Shown: piece after piece, positions 10,149 through 19,182 of the stretch | Layout: each line of letters begins with the position of its first letter | How positions within the stretch are numbered: the stretch's first letter is position 1 | NCBI GenBank assembly: GCA_903831265.1 | Contig: CAIKXD010000256.1 | Location: 1 to 50,580 of the forward strand | Direction: 5' to 3' | DNA from: an uncultured Bacteroidota bacterium | GTDB taxonomy: Bacteria > Bacteroidota > Bacteroidia > UBA4408 | DNA: 50,580 nucleotides | The notes under the pieces: generated by a model | What the model saw: the letters and a program-made list of their open reading frames with translations, nothing else | What the model was told of the DNA's origin: nothing | The model's database searches: none | Translations under genes and position numbers: made by a program

Positions 10149-10342
10149 GCATTTCTAATGCTTAATCTGGGTTTAACCAAATTTAGCAGTGGAAATCTAT
10201 TTGCTTTATTTCCCTTCAATATAAAGCACCTGCTCCTATTTCAAAATTCAAAATAACTCGTTTATTCTTTCAATCCAAAACAGTGCATGTGCACCTGATA
10301 CTATTACAAAATATTGTTGACTAACGATTCCTACTGCACAAT
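10149..10342 (+). repeat. 194-bp intergenic repeat, copy A
   Basis: This segment lies between the convergent 3' ends of groEL and the helicase gene and aligns over its whole length with the reverse complement of 25321-25514. Shared words include AAAATTCAAAATA, TATTCTTTCAATC, TAACGATTC followed by TACTGC, and GCACCT followed by CTCC. By eye the core (10214-10342) is roughly 70% identical. Frames are interrupted by stops in both copies, so it does not look coding. The remainder of 10021-10406 holds only the hairpin at 10105. Confidence 0.75.
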
Positions 10343-10406
10343 CAGATTTAAATTGCAAAAGTGTTTCCAAAAAATATTTAATAAAAAGATGGTGTTTAAT
10401 TTTCAA

Positions 10407-12329
10407 TCACAAGTCGGCAAACTCCCATGCCGATTGATAGGCATCCATACTTTCGGCATACTCTATAAACGATTTGTAAAAAGGATGATTGGCTAAAGTG
10501 GCGCTATCTCCTATCACAACAAGTCTTTGGCGTGCACGTGTTAATGCCACATTCATTCGTCTAATATCATTTAAGAAACCAATTTCTTTAGTATCGTTAC
10601 TGCGTACTAAACTAATGTAAATAATATCGCGCTCTTGGCCCTGAAAGCCATCAACTGTTTTAACTACAATTTTTGCTGGCATTTGTTGTAATGCTTCATC
10701 TGCCGCAATGAGTTGCGTAATGTATTGCACCTGTTCCTTATAGGGTGAAATAACTCCAACCGTAATATCTTTTGATGCTCTTACTTTTTCTACAAATTGG
10801 TTTAACAGTAGATGCAGGTGTTTAAGCAACAATACTGCTTCCTCGTGATTGGCAATACTTAAACTTTCGGGATTAGTAATTTCATTAAATCCACAACCTG
10901 CAGTATCAATAAAACTTAAAGCCTTGTTTAAAAAATTGTTTTCATGATCTGTACTTAAAAGTGTTGATTTTACTGATGCATCAGCCTGTAAATTTCCACC
11001 ATAAAATTGCTGGTTAGAAAAATTCATGATATGCTCATGCATGCGATATTGTGTGTTTAACATCACAGATATATCTTCAATTTGCATGGCCTGCTCAAAC
11101 AAAGTTTCTTTTAAACCTTCGGCTTCTGCTTTTTTTGATTTAACGGTTGGAGGCAATTGAAAATGATCGCCTGCAAAAATAACACGATTACTTCTGCTAA
11201 TTGGAATCCAACACATTGGTTCCAAAGCTTGTGCAGCTTCATCAATAAACACGGTAGTAAATTGTTTATCGCGCATCATTCTGTTGGCCGAAACCACAGG
11301 TGTGCAGCAAATTACTTGCGCTTTATCAAATTGTTCGTAGGTAATGTAATCTTCTAGCACGCGCGCTTCATTTAAAATTTTACGTGCTTCTTGATAAAGC
11401 AATTGGCGCTGCTCTCGATCGCTTTTACCAAAGGTACGTTTATATTTTCCTGCCATTCGAAAATACTCTTCGGCAGTTTTTCTGTAGGCTTTTAAATCTT
11501 TGTAGGATTGATGTGCAGCTACTTTAGCATCAAGTGTATTGCTTAAAACTTCGTCAGAAATACGCGCAGGATTGCCTAAGCGCAACACATTAATTTTTGC
11601 AAGATGTAATTTTTCGGTAAGAATATCAACAGCTGTATTGCTACTACTGCATACTAACACTTGTTTTTCTGTTTTCAACACTTGGGCAATGGCTTGCACT
11701 AAAGTAGTGGTTTTACCCGTGCCTGGCGGGCCATGAATAATGGCCACATCTTGTGCTTGTAGTATTTTATTGACTGCTTCATTCTGTGAATCATTTAATG
11801 AAGGAATGCTAATTTCATGTATTTTATGATCAAAACTTGGTGCAATTGTTTTGTACAACACATCACGCAAAGTGGCCAAGCGATTGCCTTTGGCATTAAT
11901 AACTTTGTCTAAAGCAATGTTCATTTCTTTATAACTGTTTTCGTCAAACAGTAAGTTGATGCCTAATTTTCCATCATCGCACCAATCGGGTAATTCATCA
12001 ATAGCTAAAGTTAAGCGTAATTTATTTGGGTTTATGACCTTGATAGTACCATTGATAGGCGTGGCATCCAAATGTGTATTCGAAAAAAGTGCAGCAATTT
12101 TTCCACCCGAAAATTGATGCGGTTCGTTATGATTTGTAGTTCTTTCAATATCAATACTGATGTATTCTCCTAAGCCAATTTCTGTGTTAGTGATGACAAT
12201 GGGAAACCAAGTAACGCCATTTTGTTTGCGGTAATTAATATTGTTGCGCATAAAATGCGCTTTATATTGTTCGTAATCTTCATCACGTTCAATTTTTAAT
12301 AGTTGTTTTAGTTTGAGTAGGCGTTCCAA
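10407..12329 (-). CDS. Upf1-like SF1 DNA/RNA helicase (IGHMBP2 family)
   Basis: 640 residues. The N-terminal 170 residues form a beta-rich accessory region as in IGHMBP2/Upf1. The Q motif LNDSQNEAV is at about 178-186, Walker A GPPGTGKT at 200-207, the DEAA Walker B in TVFIDEAAQALEP, motif III GDHFQLPP, motif IV-like NTQYRMHE, motif V TVDGFQGQERD and motif VI VALTRARQRLVV. All helicase motifs are intact. It is a 5'-3' SF1B-type translocase; its cellular role in bacteria is not established. No nuclease domain and no partner gene are present, so nothing marks it as a defence gene. It is transcribed alone. Confidence 0.92.
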   Translation of the reverse strand: MERLLKLKQLLKIERDEDYEQYKAHFMRNNINYRKQNGVTWFPIVITNTEIGLGEYISIDIERTTNHNEPHQFSGGKIAALFSNTHLDATPINGTIKVINPNKLRLTLAIDELPDWCDDGKLGINLLFDENSYKEMNIALDKVINAKGNRLATLRDVLYKTIAPSFDHKIHEISIPSLNDSQNEAVNKILQAQDVAIIHGPPGTGKTTTLVQAIAQVLKTEKQVLVCSSSNTAVDILTEKLHLAKINVLRLGNPARISDEVLSNTLDAKVAAHQSYKDLKAYRKTAEEYFRMAGKYKRTFGKSDREQRQLLYQEARKILNEARVLEDYITYEQFDKAQVICCTPVVSANRMMRDKQFTTVFIDEAAQALEPMCWIPISRSNRVIFAGDHFQLPPTVKSKKAEAEGLKETLFEQAMQIEDISVMLNTQYRMHEHIMNFSNQQFYGGNLQADASVKSTLLSTDHENNFLNKALSFIDTAGCGFNEITNPESLSIANHEEAVLLLKHLHLLLNQFVEKVRASKDITVGVISPYKEQVQYITQLIAADEALQQMPAKIVVKTVDGFQGQERDIIYISLVRSNDTKEIGFLNDIRRMNVALTRARQRLVVIGDSATLANHPFYKSFIEYAESMDAYQSAWEFADL

Positions 12330-12511
12330 GGATTTCTAAAATTGGATTCAAACATAAGAATTTTAAAAGCATGAAATTGTTGAGCCGTCCATTAAGCATC
12401 AAAGCCTCTGTTTTTTAACACTACTTCACACCAAATCTATCCATTCATCGCAAAAAAAAATAGGTTTACCTCAAAGCCCTTCTACTTTATTTTTTGAGCA
12501 GATTTATCTTT

Positions 12512-12519
12512 TATGTTTG
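12512..12519 (+). promoter_or_regulatory. Candidate -7 box (TAnnTTTG) of the His-rich lipoprotein gene
   Basis: TATGTTTG matches the Bacteroidota -7 consensus TAnnTTTG exactly, 24 bp before the ATG at 12543. A T-rich stretch with TTTTTTG lies 15-18 bp upstream as a possible -33 element; the spacing is a little short. Confidence 0.4.
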
Positions 12520-12542
12520 CCTTGAATTTAAAACTAATAGAT

Positions 12543-13025
12543 ATGAAAAAAGCAATTGTAATTACCGCCCTAATGTTAACTTGTTTAACTGTATTTGAAT
12601 CATGTAAAAAGTCGGAAGACACTCCTATTGCTGCTACTGAATCAACTGTGGCCGTTGAATTAAAAGCAAATCAAACCTACACTTATACCTTACCTGCGAT
12701 AATGGGAAAACAAACCTATAGAATTACTCAAGCTTCTTCTCAAAATGCAACTACAAGCATTACTGCAGATGCTTCTGGCAATATGCAATTGGTATATACA
12801 CCAGCTTTAAATTTTGTTGGAAGCGATGCTGTTGCATTAACTACTGCACCAGCTGATAGTTGCCAAGGAAATCGTCCACCGCATCATGAGCCTAAAGGTG
12901 AGCATCATCCAAAATTAAAATTGCCATTACCACACAAACATCACAAAAAAAATAAAGCCACAGAAAACAGCATCCTTATTAATTTTAATATCAGTAATGA
13001 TGAAACCATCACTACGGTAAATTAA
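12543..13025 (+). CDS. Lipoprotein with Ig/cadherin-like domain and His-rich segment
   Basis: 160 residues from the ATG at 12543, which gives a proper lipoprotein signal (MKKAIVITALMLTCLTVFESCKK). An upstream in-frame ATG at 12513 would put 10 extra residues in front of it. Residues about 35-105 have a beta-sandwich look, with VYTPALNFVGSDAVAL resembling the P-x-F-x-G-x-D strand of cadherin/VCBS-like domains. Next comes a basic His-rich run (PPHHEPKGEHHPK and LPHKHHKKNK) containing nine His, then a final beta strand. Probably anchored in an outer envelope layer; the His cluster could bind metal. No recognised family. Confidence 0.7.
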   Translation: MKKAIVITALMLTCLTVFESCKKSEDTPIAATESTVAVELKANQTYTYTLPAIMGKQTYRITQASSQNATTSITADASGNMQLVYTPALNFVGSDAVALTTAPADSCQGNRPPHHEPKGEHHPKLKLPLPHKHHKKNKATENSILINFNISNDETITTVN

Positions 13026-13050
13026 TGTTTAGTTTTAATAGTAATGGATG

Positions 13051-13084
13051 AAAAAAAAGCTGCAAAATTTGCAGCTTTTTTTTT
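13051..13084. terminator. Terminator after the His-rich lipoprotein gene
   Basis: AAAAAGCTGCAAA and TTTGCAGCTTTTT pair almost perfectly and are followed by a T-run on the plus strand. The stem is near-symmetrical but serves the upstream plus-strand gene. Confidence 0.9.
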
Positions 13085-13135
13085 GAAATTTACATTTACA
13101 ATTGTTTTATTTACACGCTAACAAATCTAAAAAGT

Positions 13136-13924
13136 ATGCAAGTGTTTATACAAGAACTAAAATCGAGAAATGAAACCTTATTTTATTTCGGACTCATTTG
13201 CTTACTATTTTCAATGCTATTTTTAGGGCTAACTAAAATTAGCACAACACAGGTATTTAACGTTAATGCATGGTATAAGCCTTTTAAGTTTGCATTCTCC
13301 ACTTTTTTGTATGCTTGGGCAATGGCCTGGTATTGCTACTATTTGCCACAATTTAATATTAACTTATTTAATTGGGCTATTATTATTTTATTGGGCTTTG
13401 AAATTGTATACATTGCTATTCAAGCCTCTCGCGGACAGCTTTCTCATTTTAATGTAAGTAATTCATTTTACGCATCAATGTATTCACTAATGGCCTTTGC
13501 AGCCACAGCTGTTACCATTTACACTGCCTATGTTGGCATTTTATTTTTTAAAGGAAACTTTTCTGATTTGCCAACTTATTACTTATGGTCAATACGTTTA
13601 GGCATTATTATTTTTGTAATATTTTCTTTTGAAGGTTTTGTGATGGGTTCTAAATTAACGCATACCATAGGAGGTCCAGATGGTGGTGCAGGTTTGCCTA
13701 TTTTAAATTGGAGCACTAAATTTGGCGACCCGCGTATTGCGCATTTTATAGGCATGCATGCTTTACAAGTATTACCTTTTTTATCGTTTTATATATTTAA
13801 AAATACAAAAGTTACAGTTTTAACTGCCATTATATACGGGCTTTTAGCTACATTAACATTAAAGCAAGCTTTGCAAGGAAAACCATTGTTTAAAGGAAAT
13901 AAAACTGCAACCAAAGAAATTTAA
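13136..13924 (+). CDS. Multi-pass membrane protein of unknown function
   Basis: 262 residues with about seven hydrophobic segments (near 15-35, 50-70, 76-95, 110-135, 145-165, 200-220 and 222-245). Recognisable features are NAWYKPFKFAFSTFLYAWAMAW in the second segment and PILNWSTKFGDPRIAHFIGMHALQVLP with two conserved-looking His in the loop and sixth segment. I cannot name the family; the His/Asp pattern could mark a cofactor or ion site. The stop codon abuts the stop of the convergent alpha/beta hydrolase gene without any spacer. Confidence 0.75.
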   Translation: MQVFIQELKSRNETLFYFGLICLLFSMLFLGLTKISTTQVFNVNAWYKPFKFAFSTFLYAWAMAWYCYYLPQFNINLFNWAIIILLGFEIVYIAIQASRGQLSHFNVSNSFYASMYSLMAFAATAVTIYTAYVGILFFKGNFSDLPTYYLWSIRLGIIIFVIFSFEGFVMGSKLTHTIGGPDGGAGLPILNWSTKFGDPRIAHFIGMHALQVLPFLSFYIFKNTKVTVLTAIIYGLLATLTLKQALQGKPLFKGNKTATKEI

Positions 13925-14731
13925 TTATTCTTCCAAAGGCCCAAAACAATTTCTTAAAAAAGGAAGCATGCCTTTAATAACAACTTCTGGTTCTTCATAA
14001 AAACCCATGTGAGCGCTATGTTCCAACAAAATTAGTTGATGCTGTTTAGGAAGTTTAAACTGATGTTGATGCAAATCTAAAGGCAATAACAAATCATGCA
14101 AGCCTGCAATAAATAGTACAGGGCAATTACAAAATTGCAACACTACCTCTGTATTTCTACGCTGCTTCATACCTTCAATGGCGGCCACAATACCTTGCAC
14201 TGAAGTATTGTGAGCAATAGAGATGGCTTTTATTAAAAGTTCGGGATGCTTTTTAATATTGGTTGGAAAGAATAATTTCTTTACCGATTCTTTCAAGTAT
14301 TTTTCTTTATTTTTCTTTGCCACTTTAATCGCTTTATCTCTCCCCGCTTTCTTTTCATCGCTATCAGCAATAGCAGTTGAATGAAATAAAACTACTCCTC
14401 TTAAATTGTCCATATACTTTTCGGCAAAAGCCATCGCAACATAGCCTCCCATGCTATGTCCAATTAAAACATATCTTCTTAATTGCAAATTATTTAGCAC
14501 GGCTTTAACAGCCTCAGCCATCAAATCCATTTTATGCACATAACCAAAGTTTTCGGTTTTACCATGTCCGGGTAAATCGATCATTACCACCTTATATCTT
14601 TTACTTAATGAAGCAACTAGATTTTCCCAAATTTGCATGCTGCCTAAAAAGCCATGCAATAGCACAATTGCTCTACCTTTACCTTCAACACGATAATGTA
14701 CTTTTCCTCCCCTAAAATCAGCAAACAGCAT
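13925..14731 (-). CDS. Alpha/beta hydrolase
   Basis: 268 residues. The oxyanion region is LLHGFLGS, the nucleophile elbow GHSMGG puts Ser at residue 93, the acid is in AGLHDLLLP, and the catalytic His is in EHSAHMGFYEEPE. This is a single-domain, cytoplasmic hydrolase of the BioH/MenH-like type; the substrate is not predictable. It lies 9 bp downstream of the aminopeptidase gene and is probably in the same transcript. Confidence 0.88.
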   Translation of the reverse strand: MLFADFRGGKVHYRVEGKGRAIVLLHGFLGSMQIWENLVASLSKRYKVVMIDLPGHGKTENFGYVHKMDLMAEAVKAVLNNLQLRRYVLIGHSMGGYVAMAFAEKYMDNLRGVVLFHSTAIADSDEKKAGRDKAIKVAKKNKEKYLKESVKKLFFPTNIKKHPELLIKAISIAHNTSVQGIVAAIEGMKQRRNTEVVLQFCNCPVLFIAGLHDLLLPLDLHQHQFKLPKQHQLILLEHSAHMGFYEEPEVVIKGMLPFLRNCFGPLEE

Positions 14732-14740
14732 ATAAAATTA

Positions 14741-16048
14741 TTAAGCAATAGCTCCCTTTTTACCAGCCATTATAATTTCAATTTCATCGGCTTCAATTGG
14801 AATATGAGCCATTAAATTTACTGGACCATTTACTGTTACTAAAATATCATTTTCCAAACGAATGCCAAGTGCTTCCTCAGGTATGTAAATGCCGGGCTCG
14901 CAGGTAAACACCATGCCAGCTTCAATAGGTTTTTTAAAATCGCCAATATCATGTACATCTAATCCTAAAAAGTGAGAAGTGCCATGCATAAAGTACTTTT
15001 TATATAATGGGGCATTGGGATTTTGATTTGCGACCGCGTTTGCATCTAACAAACCTAAACCTATTAATTCTTGCTCCATTAATTTTCCAACTTCTTTATG
15101 ATATTGTTCAACGTAATTGCCAACCACCAACATTTCTGTAGCAGCTTTCAAAACGCGCAGTACAGCATTATAAACCTCTTTTTGACGTGGTGTAAATTTA
15201 CCACTTACAGGCACACATCTTGTTAAATCACTAGCGTAGTTTGCATATTCGGCTGCTACATCTAACAAAATAACTTCACCTGCATTGCAAGCTTTATTAT
15301 TATCAACATAATGTAAAACACAAGCACTTGCACCACTTGCTATAATTGGGCCGTAGGCAAAACCATTTGAACGGTTGCGAACAAATTCATGTATTAATTC
15401 CGCTTCAATTTCATATTCGGTAACGCCAGGTTTTATAAAATGTAATAATCTGTCAAAACCTTTAGCTGTGATGTTACAAGCTTCTTGTATTAGCGCCACT
15501 TCGTATTCATTTTTAATGGCGCGAACAGTTTTCATAATAGGAGCCGAACGCTTGAAATTATGCAAAGGATATTTTTCTTTACACCATTTAATAAAGCGTG
15601 CATCACGACTCTCAACTTCAATTACAGCACGTAAGTGTTCATTTGTATTTAGGTAAATATTTTCCGCTTCACAAACTAAACTATTTAAGATAGTTTCAAA
15701 CTGACTTAGCCAATACACAGTTTTAATACCCGAAGTTTGAAATGCTTCATCTTTGGTATATTTATGCCCTTCCCATATTGCAATGGTTTCGTTGGTTTCT
15801 TTTAAAAATAAAATTTGTTTGTGTGCAATGTCTCGAGCATCAGGTGCAATCACTAAAATACTATCTTCCTGATCAATCCCGCAAAGGTGAAATAAATCTG
15901 TATTTTGTTTAAATCCCATGTGACCGTCCGCATTGGTTGGCATAACATCATTAGAGTTAAAAATAGCAACTGAGTTGGGTAATAAATGTTTTACAAAACG
16001 ATTTCTATTATCAATAAAGAGGGCTGGATTAATGGCTGTATATTTCAT
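14741..16048 (-). CDS. pepP: Xaa-Pro aminopeptidase (M24B)
   Basis: 435 residues, normal for aminopeptidase P. The N-terminal creatinase-like domain (1-170) precedes the pita-bread catalytic domain. The five metal ligands are visible: Asp in LLDVAAEYANY, Asp in ASDLTRCVP, His in HGTSHFLGLDVHD, Glu in TCEPGIYI and Glu in GIRLENDILV. It removes N-terminal residues preceding proline using a di-manganese centre. It heads a two-gene minus-strand unit with the alpha/beta hydrolase. Confidence 0.93.
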   Translation of the reverse strand: MKYTAINPALFIDNRNRFVKHLLPNSVAIFNSNDVMPTNADGHMGFKQNTDLFHLCGIDQEDSILVIAPDARDIAHKQILFLKETNETIAIWEGHKYTKDEAFQTSGIKTVYWLSQFETILNSLVCEAENIYLNTNEHLRAVIEVESRDARFIKWCKEKYPLHNFKRSAPIMKTVRAIKNEYEVALIQEACNITAKGFDRLLHFIKPGVTEYEIEAELIHEFVRNRSNGFAYGPIIASGASACVLHYVDNNKACNAGEVILLDVAAEYANYASDLTRCVPVSGKFTPRQKEVYNAVLRVLKAATEMLVVGNYVEQYHKEVGKLMEQELIGLGLLDANAVANQNPNAPLYKKYFMHGTSHFLGLDVHDIGDFKKPIEAGMVFTCEPGIYIPEEALGIRLENDILVTVNGPVNLMAHIPIEADEIEIIMAGKKGAIA

Positions 16049-16226
16049 AGCGGTTATATTTTTACTTTTAAAATTCCAAAGATAATCAAAGATTCAAAAA
16101 ATATGCAATGCGCCAATAGATCATGTTGTATTCTTTCTCCGACAAATAAATCTTATTTACCTTAATTTTAATGAGGATATTTTTTTTTGTTCCATTTTTA
16201 CTTTGATAAATAATCAAATAAATCTT

Positions 16227-16595
16227 ATGAAGAAACTATTCATTTTAATTACCCTGTTCATTTCAACTGGCAGCATAGTTAATGCGCAAATCTATAATTA
16301 TCTCTGTTCGGAGTTAACTACACTTGTAGGTGCCGGAAATTACTGCAATACGAATGTTGGCAACAATAACATAAAAGATCAAAACTTAGAAGTATTTCCA
16401 AATCCATTTGAAAAAACTATTTATCTAAATAATAATAAACTTAATGAACTTGCCATACTGTAAAATGCTTATGGTAAAGTTATATATAGGGGTAATAATA
16501 TTTCTGGACAGGACTTTAGCGAATTACCAGTAGGGATCTGCTTCTTAAAGTTATCTCAAAAAAATCAAGCATGTATAAAATTAATCAAACATTAA
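16227..16595 (+). pseudogene. T9SS-cargo protein gene broken by an in-frame TAA
   Basis: Starting at the ATG at 16227, a signal peptide (MKKLFILITLFISTGSIVNAQ) leads to a short Cys-containing region and a T9SS type A sorting domain beginning LEVFPNPFEKTIYL. The frame stops at TAA 16461-16463, right after LNELAIL. The same frame continues for 43 codons as NAYGKVIYRGNNISGQDF, then SELPVGICFLKLSQ and CIKLIKH, ending at TAA 16593-16595. This is exactly the missing second half of the sorting domain. A single nonsense change would explain it; a sequencing error cannot be excluded. The intact product would be about 122 residues, mostly signal plus sorting domain. Confidence 0.82.
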
Positions 16596-16612
16596 TATAT
16601 TTGAAAAACAAA

Positions 16613-17998
16613 ATGAAACAAATGAAAATTAGAAGAACATTTTTAGCATTACTTTTAGCTAGTTCATGTGCTTGGGCACAAACAAATCCTGCCATCACTA
16701 GTTGGTTACAAAACACCACCATTACTGGTCGTCATTATGTGAATGGCAATTCTACACCTATTGTTGATGCAGTAGTTGCCAATGTGCAAACAGTGCAATA
16801 CTCAACCAATTGGGTATATGCAAGTACTCATGGTATTCCAACATATGTTACTGGTCCTTTTTTAGATGGCAATCCTTCTTTAGCGACCGATCAAAATGCT
16901 ATTTTCAAATTCCCTTTAAATCCGGTTCAAAATACTGGAACACCAACGGCAACTAATGGTGGTAATATTGGTGTATTTATAAATGGTGTAGCTTTATTCG
17001 ATTATCGCGATGGAGTTGCTTGGAATGCAACAACTAATGCACTTTGCGGTGGTCCGGGAAATCCTCCATGTCCGGGTGGAATGGGAGCTGTAAACGATTG
17101 GAATCGTGATGCCATTCCTGCTGAAAGACCGGGTTTTGATTGTTCCAAAGCTCATCCTGCCATGGGTAATTATCATCATCATCAAAATCCAAGTGCCTTT
17201 AATTTAGATTTGGTTACTATTTCTAATATTTGTGATTTATATCCTGCTGATGGTTTGTATGCTATTGATAGCACAGTTCACTCACCGCTTATTGGATTTG
17301 CTTATGATGGCTTTCCTATTTATGGCGCCTATGGATACAAAAATGCCGATGGCACTGGAGGAATTACAAGAATTAAATCGAGTTATTCATTACGCAATAT
17401 CACAACACGTACAACAAGTCCAACAGGCGCCGCAGTAAGCTCTGGACCAATAGTTAGTACTACATACCCATTAGGTTATTTTAGAGAAGATTATCAATAC
17501 AATACTACTTCAACAGCAACACCAGATTACCTTGATGAGCACAACGGTAGATTTTGCGTAACACCCGATTATCCTAATGGTATTTATTGTTATTTTGCAA
17601 CTGTTGATGCCAACTGGAATTCTGCATATCCTTATGTTGTGGGACCAACATTTTATGGTGTAAAAACTGCCGCAAAAGTTACTTCAATTACAGAAACTGT
17701 GAGTACCTATACCCCATCCACTACCAGTGTTAATGATATTTTCCCAAATGAGATTCAATTAAGCGTTTATCCAAATCCTGCTTCAGAATTTATTGCTGTG
17801 CAACTAAATAATTTATGCAAACAAAATATAAGCGTTGAATTGTATGATCTGTTGGGTAAACAAATTCAAAGTACGATTATATATCAAGGCAGCACCATTG
17901 CATATTTTGATACGAGAACTTTATATTATGGTCAGTATCTGATAAAGCTGGTAGCGCAAGAAAAAGTTATTACTAAAACTGTATCGATAATAAAATAA
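16613..17998 (+). CDS. YHYH-domain protein with T9SS sorting domain
   Basis: 461 residues from the ATG at 16613 (an ATG at 16622 is also possible; an upstream in-frame start at 16571 would overlap the broken gene before it). Signal peptide ends CAWAQ. The YHYH domain spans about 90-345: NWNRDAIPAERPGFD, then GNYHHHQNP, GFAYDGFPIYGAYGY, and YLDEHNGRFCVTPDYPNGIY. The T9SS type A domain follows (LSVYPNPASEFIAVQ to TKTVSIIK). It should be exported across the outer membrane and surface-attached. The biochemical role of YHYH domains is unknown; the conserved His suggests metal binding. Confidence 0.9.
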   Translation: MKQMKIRRTFLALLLASSCAWAQTNPAITSWLQNTTITGRHYVNGNSTPIVDAVVANVQTVQYSTNWVYASTHGIPTYVTGPFLDGNPSLATDQNAIFKFPLNPVQNTGTPTATNGGNIGVFINGVALFDYRDGVAWNATTNALCGGPGNPPCPGGMGAVNDWNRDAIPAERPGFDCSKAHPAMGNYHHHQNPSAFNLDLVTISNICDLYPADGLYAIDSTVHSPLIGFAYDGFPIYGAYGYKNADGTGGITRIKSSYSLRNITTRTTSPTGAAVSSGPIVSTTYPLGYFREDYQYNTTSTATPDYLDEHNGRFCVTPDYPNGIYCYFATVDANWNSAYPYVVGPTFYGVKTAAKVTSITETVSTYTPSTTSVNDIFPNEIQLSVYPNPASEFIAVQLNNLCKQNISVELYDLLGKQIQSTIIYQGSTIAYFDTRTLYYGQYLIKLVAQEKVITKTVSIIK

Positions 17999-18062
17999 AA
18001 AATAGCAGAATTCTTTGTTTTCTGAAAAATTTATAAATGAAACAGCATGATGTTGCTTATAT

Positions 18063-18070
18063 TATATTTG
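18063..18070 (+). promoter_or_regulatory. Candidate -7 box (TAnnTTTG) of the propeller protein gene
   Basis: TATATTTG matches TAnnTTTG exactly, 36 bp before the ATG at 18107. No TTG at the ideal -33 spacing is seen. Confidence 0.35.
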
Positions 18071-18106
18071 CAACCCAGCACGTAACTTTATCATTAAAAA
18101 CATTTC

Positions 18107-19180
18107 ATGAAATACAGCTATTTTATTTTAACAATCATCTTATTTATATTACCATTTCAGACCTTTTCACAATGGAAAAAATGTGAAACTGCCCCGAATT
18201 ACAAAGGCAAGCAAGATGATATATTTTTTATTGATGAAAATCTTGGTTGGTACGTAAATGGCTCCGGACAAATATTTAAAACATATAATGGAGGTCAAAT
18301 TTGGGCTGAAGTTTTTAAAAAGCCCGGAACTTTTTTCAGATGTATTGGATTTGTGGATAGCATGAATGGCTATGTTGGTAACATTGGAACCGATTATTTT
18401 CCGGGTGTAACAGACACAATTCCATTATATCAAACCAAAGATGGAGGCAATTCATGGCAGCCTGTAAGTTATAATGGCCCATACATTAAAGGTATTTGTG
18501 CTATCGATATTTTAAAAATACCGTATATAAATTCAGGCGTTTTAGATTATAAAATTCAAATTGTAGCTGCAGGCAGAGTTGGAGGGCCTTCTGGAATAAT
18601 TAAATCAACTGATGGTGGCACTTCATTTAAATCAATGGAAATGAATGCAACGTGCGCTTTTATTTTAGATGTTAAATTTTTTAATGCAGATGAAGGCATT
18701 ATATGTGCAGCAAGCAGTGATGACCTAGAAAAAACAAATGCACTTATTTTAATGACCAAAGATGGTGGCTTAAGCTGGCAAAATAAATATCAAAGCAAAC
18801 GTAATTTTGAACTCACCTGGAAGTGCTCGTTCCCCAGCAGAATGACCGGATATGCAACCATACAAAGTTACAATCCAGATTCTTTAGCCAATACAAGATA
18901 TATTGCTAAAACCATTGATGGAGGCGAAACCTGGAGTGAAATTTTATTAAACAATGATTTTGCTTGTCGCGAATTTGGTGTTGGATTTGTTACCAACAAT
19001 TATGGTTGGGTTGGAGGTATGAGCAGTTCTTATGAAACAAATGATGGTGGAAAAAATTGGACTAAAATAAACATAGGAAAGGCTGTGAATAAATTTAGAA
19101 TTATCAAAAAAAATAAAAACTTTACCGCCTACAGTATCGGAACTGAGGTATTCAAAAATACTGGTGTTATACCCGAGTAA
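18107..19180 (+). CDS. Secreted YCF48/BNR-repeat beta-propeller protein
   Basis: 357 residues with a signal peptide (ending QTFSQ). Six Asp-box-like turns of the form (T/N)DGGxxW recur: YNGGQIW, KDGGNSW, TDGGTSF, KDGGLSW, IDGGETW and NDGGKNW, each followed by a strand. Phrases such as FIDENLGWYVNGSG and VTNNYGWVGG match the YCF48/sialidase-like propeller family (photosystem II assembly factor-like name, but in heterotrophs simply a binding scaffold). Unlike its neighbours it lacks a T9SS tail, so it probably remains in the periplasm or leaves by another route. Confidence 0.85.
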   Translation: MKYSYFILTIILFILPFQTFSQWKKCETAPNYKGKQDDIFFIDENLGWYVNGSGQIFKTYNGGQIWAEVFKKPGTFFRCIGFVDSMNGYVGNIGTDYFPGVTDTIPLYQTKDGGNSWQPVSYNGPYIKGICAIDILKIPYINSGVLDYKIQIVAAGRVGGPSGIIKSTDGGTSFKSMEMNATCAFILDVKFFNADEGIICAASSDDLEKTNALILMTKDGGLSWQNKYQSKRNFELTWKCSFPSRMTGYATIQSYNPDSLANTRYIAKTIDGGETWSEILLNNDFACREFGVGFVTNNYGWVGGMSSSYETNDGGKNWTKINIGKAVNKFRIIKKNKNFTAYSIGTEVFKNTGVIPE

Positions 19181-19182
19181 TT

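Noticed and set aside
10314-10496. 60-codon plus-strand frame near repeat copy A
   Set aside because: It overlaps the C-terminus of the helicase gene, and its upstream part lies in the non-coding repeat, which has stops in the other copy.
10530-10545. GTGCACGTGTTA resembling the core of a parS site
   Set aside because: Only CACGTG matches the parS centre; the flanks lack the TGTT/AACA arms, and the site lies inside the helicase coding sequence.
10407-12329. Helicase as part of a defence system
   Set aside because: No nuclease, methylase or other partner gene adjoins it; it is a lone Upf1-like helicase, common in this phylum.
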